Assembly: GCA_934446455.1 (NCBI GenBank)
Contig: CAKSEE010000025.1
Span: 1-39,249 of the forward strand
DNA from: an uncultured Oscillospiraceae bacterium
GTDB lineage: Bacteria; Bacillota; Clostridia; Oscillospirales; Ruminococcaceae
Length of the DNA stretch: 39,249 nucleotides
Direction of reading: 5' to 3'
Positions within the stretch are counted from its first letter, which is position 1; each line of letters begins with the position of its first letter. Of the stretch, positions 39,139 to 39,249 are shown in pieces. The notes under the pieces were generated by a model. That model was given only the letters and a program-made list of their open reading frames with translations. It did not search any database and was not told where the DNA came from. Made by a program: the position numbers and the translations under genes.

Positions 39139-39249
39139 ATGACTGAATTTCAGGAACTGATGCTTTACACCTGCTTCGGAGCCATGACCGGCGTGTTTAT
39201 CGCTGAAATCATCGTCATCATCGCGTCTGCGGTGAGTTGGGTGAAGGAC
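39139..39249 (+). CDS. small membrane protein gene, cut at window end
   Basis: An open frame begins at ATG 39139 behind ATGGAGGTGCG, 13 bases after the DUF2815 stop, and runs off the end after 37 codons. The visible part is one hydrophobic helix (C-F-G-A-M-T-G-V-F-I-A-E-I-I-V-I-I-A-S-A-V). Unknown function. Confidence 0.6.
   Translation, partial: MTEFQELMLYTCFGAMTGVFIAEIIVIIASAVSWVKD

Overview
The window looks like chromosomal DNA of a spore-forming Gram-positive clostridium, most likely Oscillospiraceae/Ruminococcaceae. It has strong AGGAGG ribosome sites, near-consensus sigma-A promoters with 17-base spacers, a DnaI/DnaD-type primosome pair, a gerA-type germinant receptor operon, and a lineage-typical pair of phosphofructokinases. 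A G+C-rich core segment (about 1-17.3 kb) is followed by visibly less G+C-rich accessory DNA that begins just past a tRNA-Arg gene.

Core segment. A tRNA-fMet gene is cut at the left edge. Then, on the minus strand, come a PPi-type and an ATP-type phosphofructokinase, a DnaC/DnaI-like helicase loader and a DnaD-like protein, a CtpE-like P-type ATPase and an HD-domain hydrolase. A germinant receptor operon (gerAA-AB-AC) runs on the plus strand, and its last gene seems to have lost its C-terminus by a frameshift. A three-gene minus-strand envelope operon follows (leucine-rich-repeat protein, zinc-ribbon membrane protein, lipoprotein), then a small XRE regulator. A methionine ABC importer (metN-metI-metQ) is preceded by a strong promoter, a 20-residue Met-rich leader peptide and a terminator hairpin. 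This looks like a classical ribosome-mediated attenuator.

First accessory island (17.6-31.9 kb, all minus strand). It is a multi-operon transport and modification cluster. TetR-1 precedes a heterodimeric ABC transporter, an ECF S component of the MptD/Trep_Strep type, EcfT and a fused double EcfA ATPase. TetR-2 then precedes a second heterodimeric ABC transporter. Last is an operon with a small membrane protein, an LCM-type methyltransferase, an ATC-hydrolase-family protein (thiazoline ring opening) and a second methyltransferase. Two genes carry a single in-frame stop: TAA at codon 13 of the LCM methyltransferase, and TAG inside the nucleotide-binding domain of one ABC half. Two operator families tie the island together: ATAAC-N3-GTTAT at both tetR promoters, and GTTAG-N6-CTAAY at four sites in front of the ABC genes and the enzyme operon. 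My working inference is uptake or handling of a thiazoline-type metallophore or related natural product.

Second accessory region (31.9-39.2 kb). A four-gene minus-strand operon has two unfamiliar proteins with matching NFN-rich, amyloid-like motifs (C-terminal in one, N-terminal in the next), an AAA_13/RloC-like ATPase with a CPYCG zinc-hook-like motif, and a small XRE protein. Its leader holds five copies of a 10-bp repeat. It looks like an undescribed anti-phage or conflict module. Diverging from it on the plus strand are early genes of a prophage-like element: a sigma-region-4 protein, two small proteins, a DUF2800 PD-(D/E)XK-like protein, a DUF2815 protein and a membrane-protein gene cut by the right edge. 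The first two early genes have ribosome sites that can be paired off by upstream anti-Shine-Dalgarno sequences, and the first also has an alternative antisequester pairing. No integrase, att site, CRISPR array or rRNA is visible.
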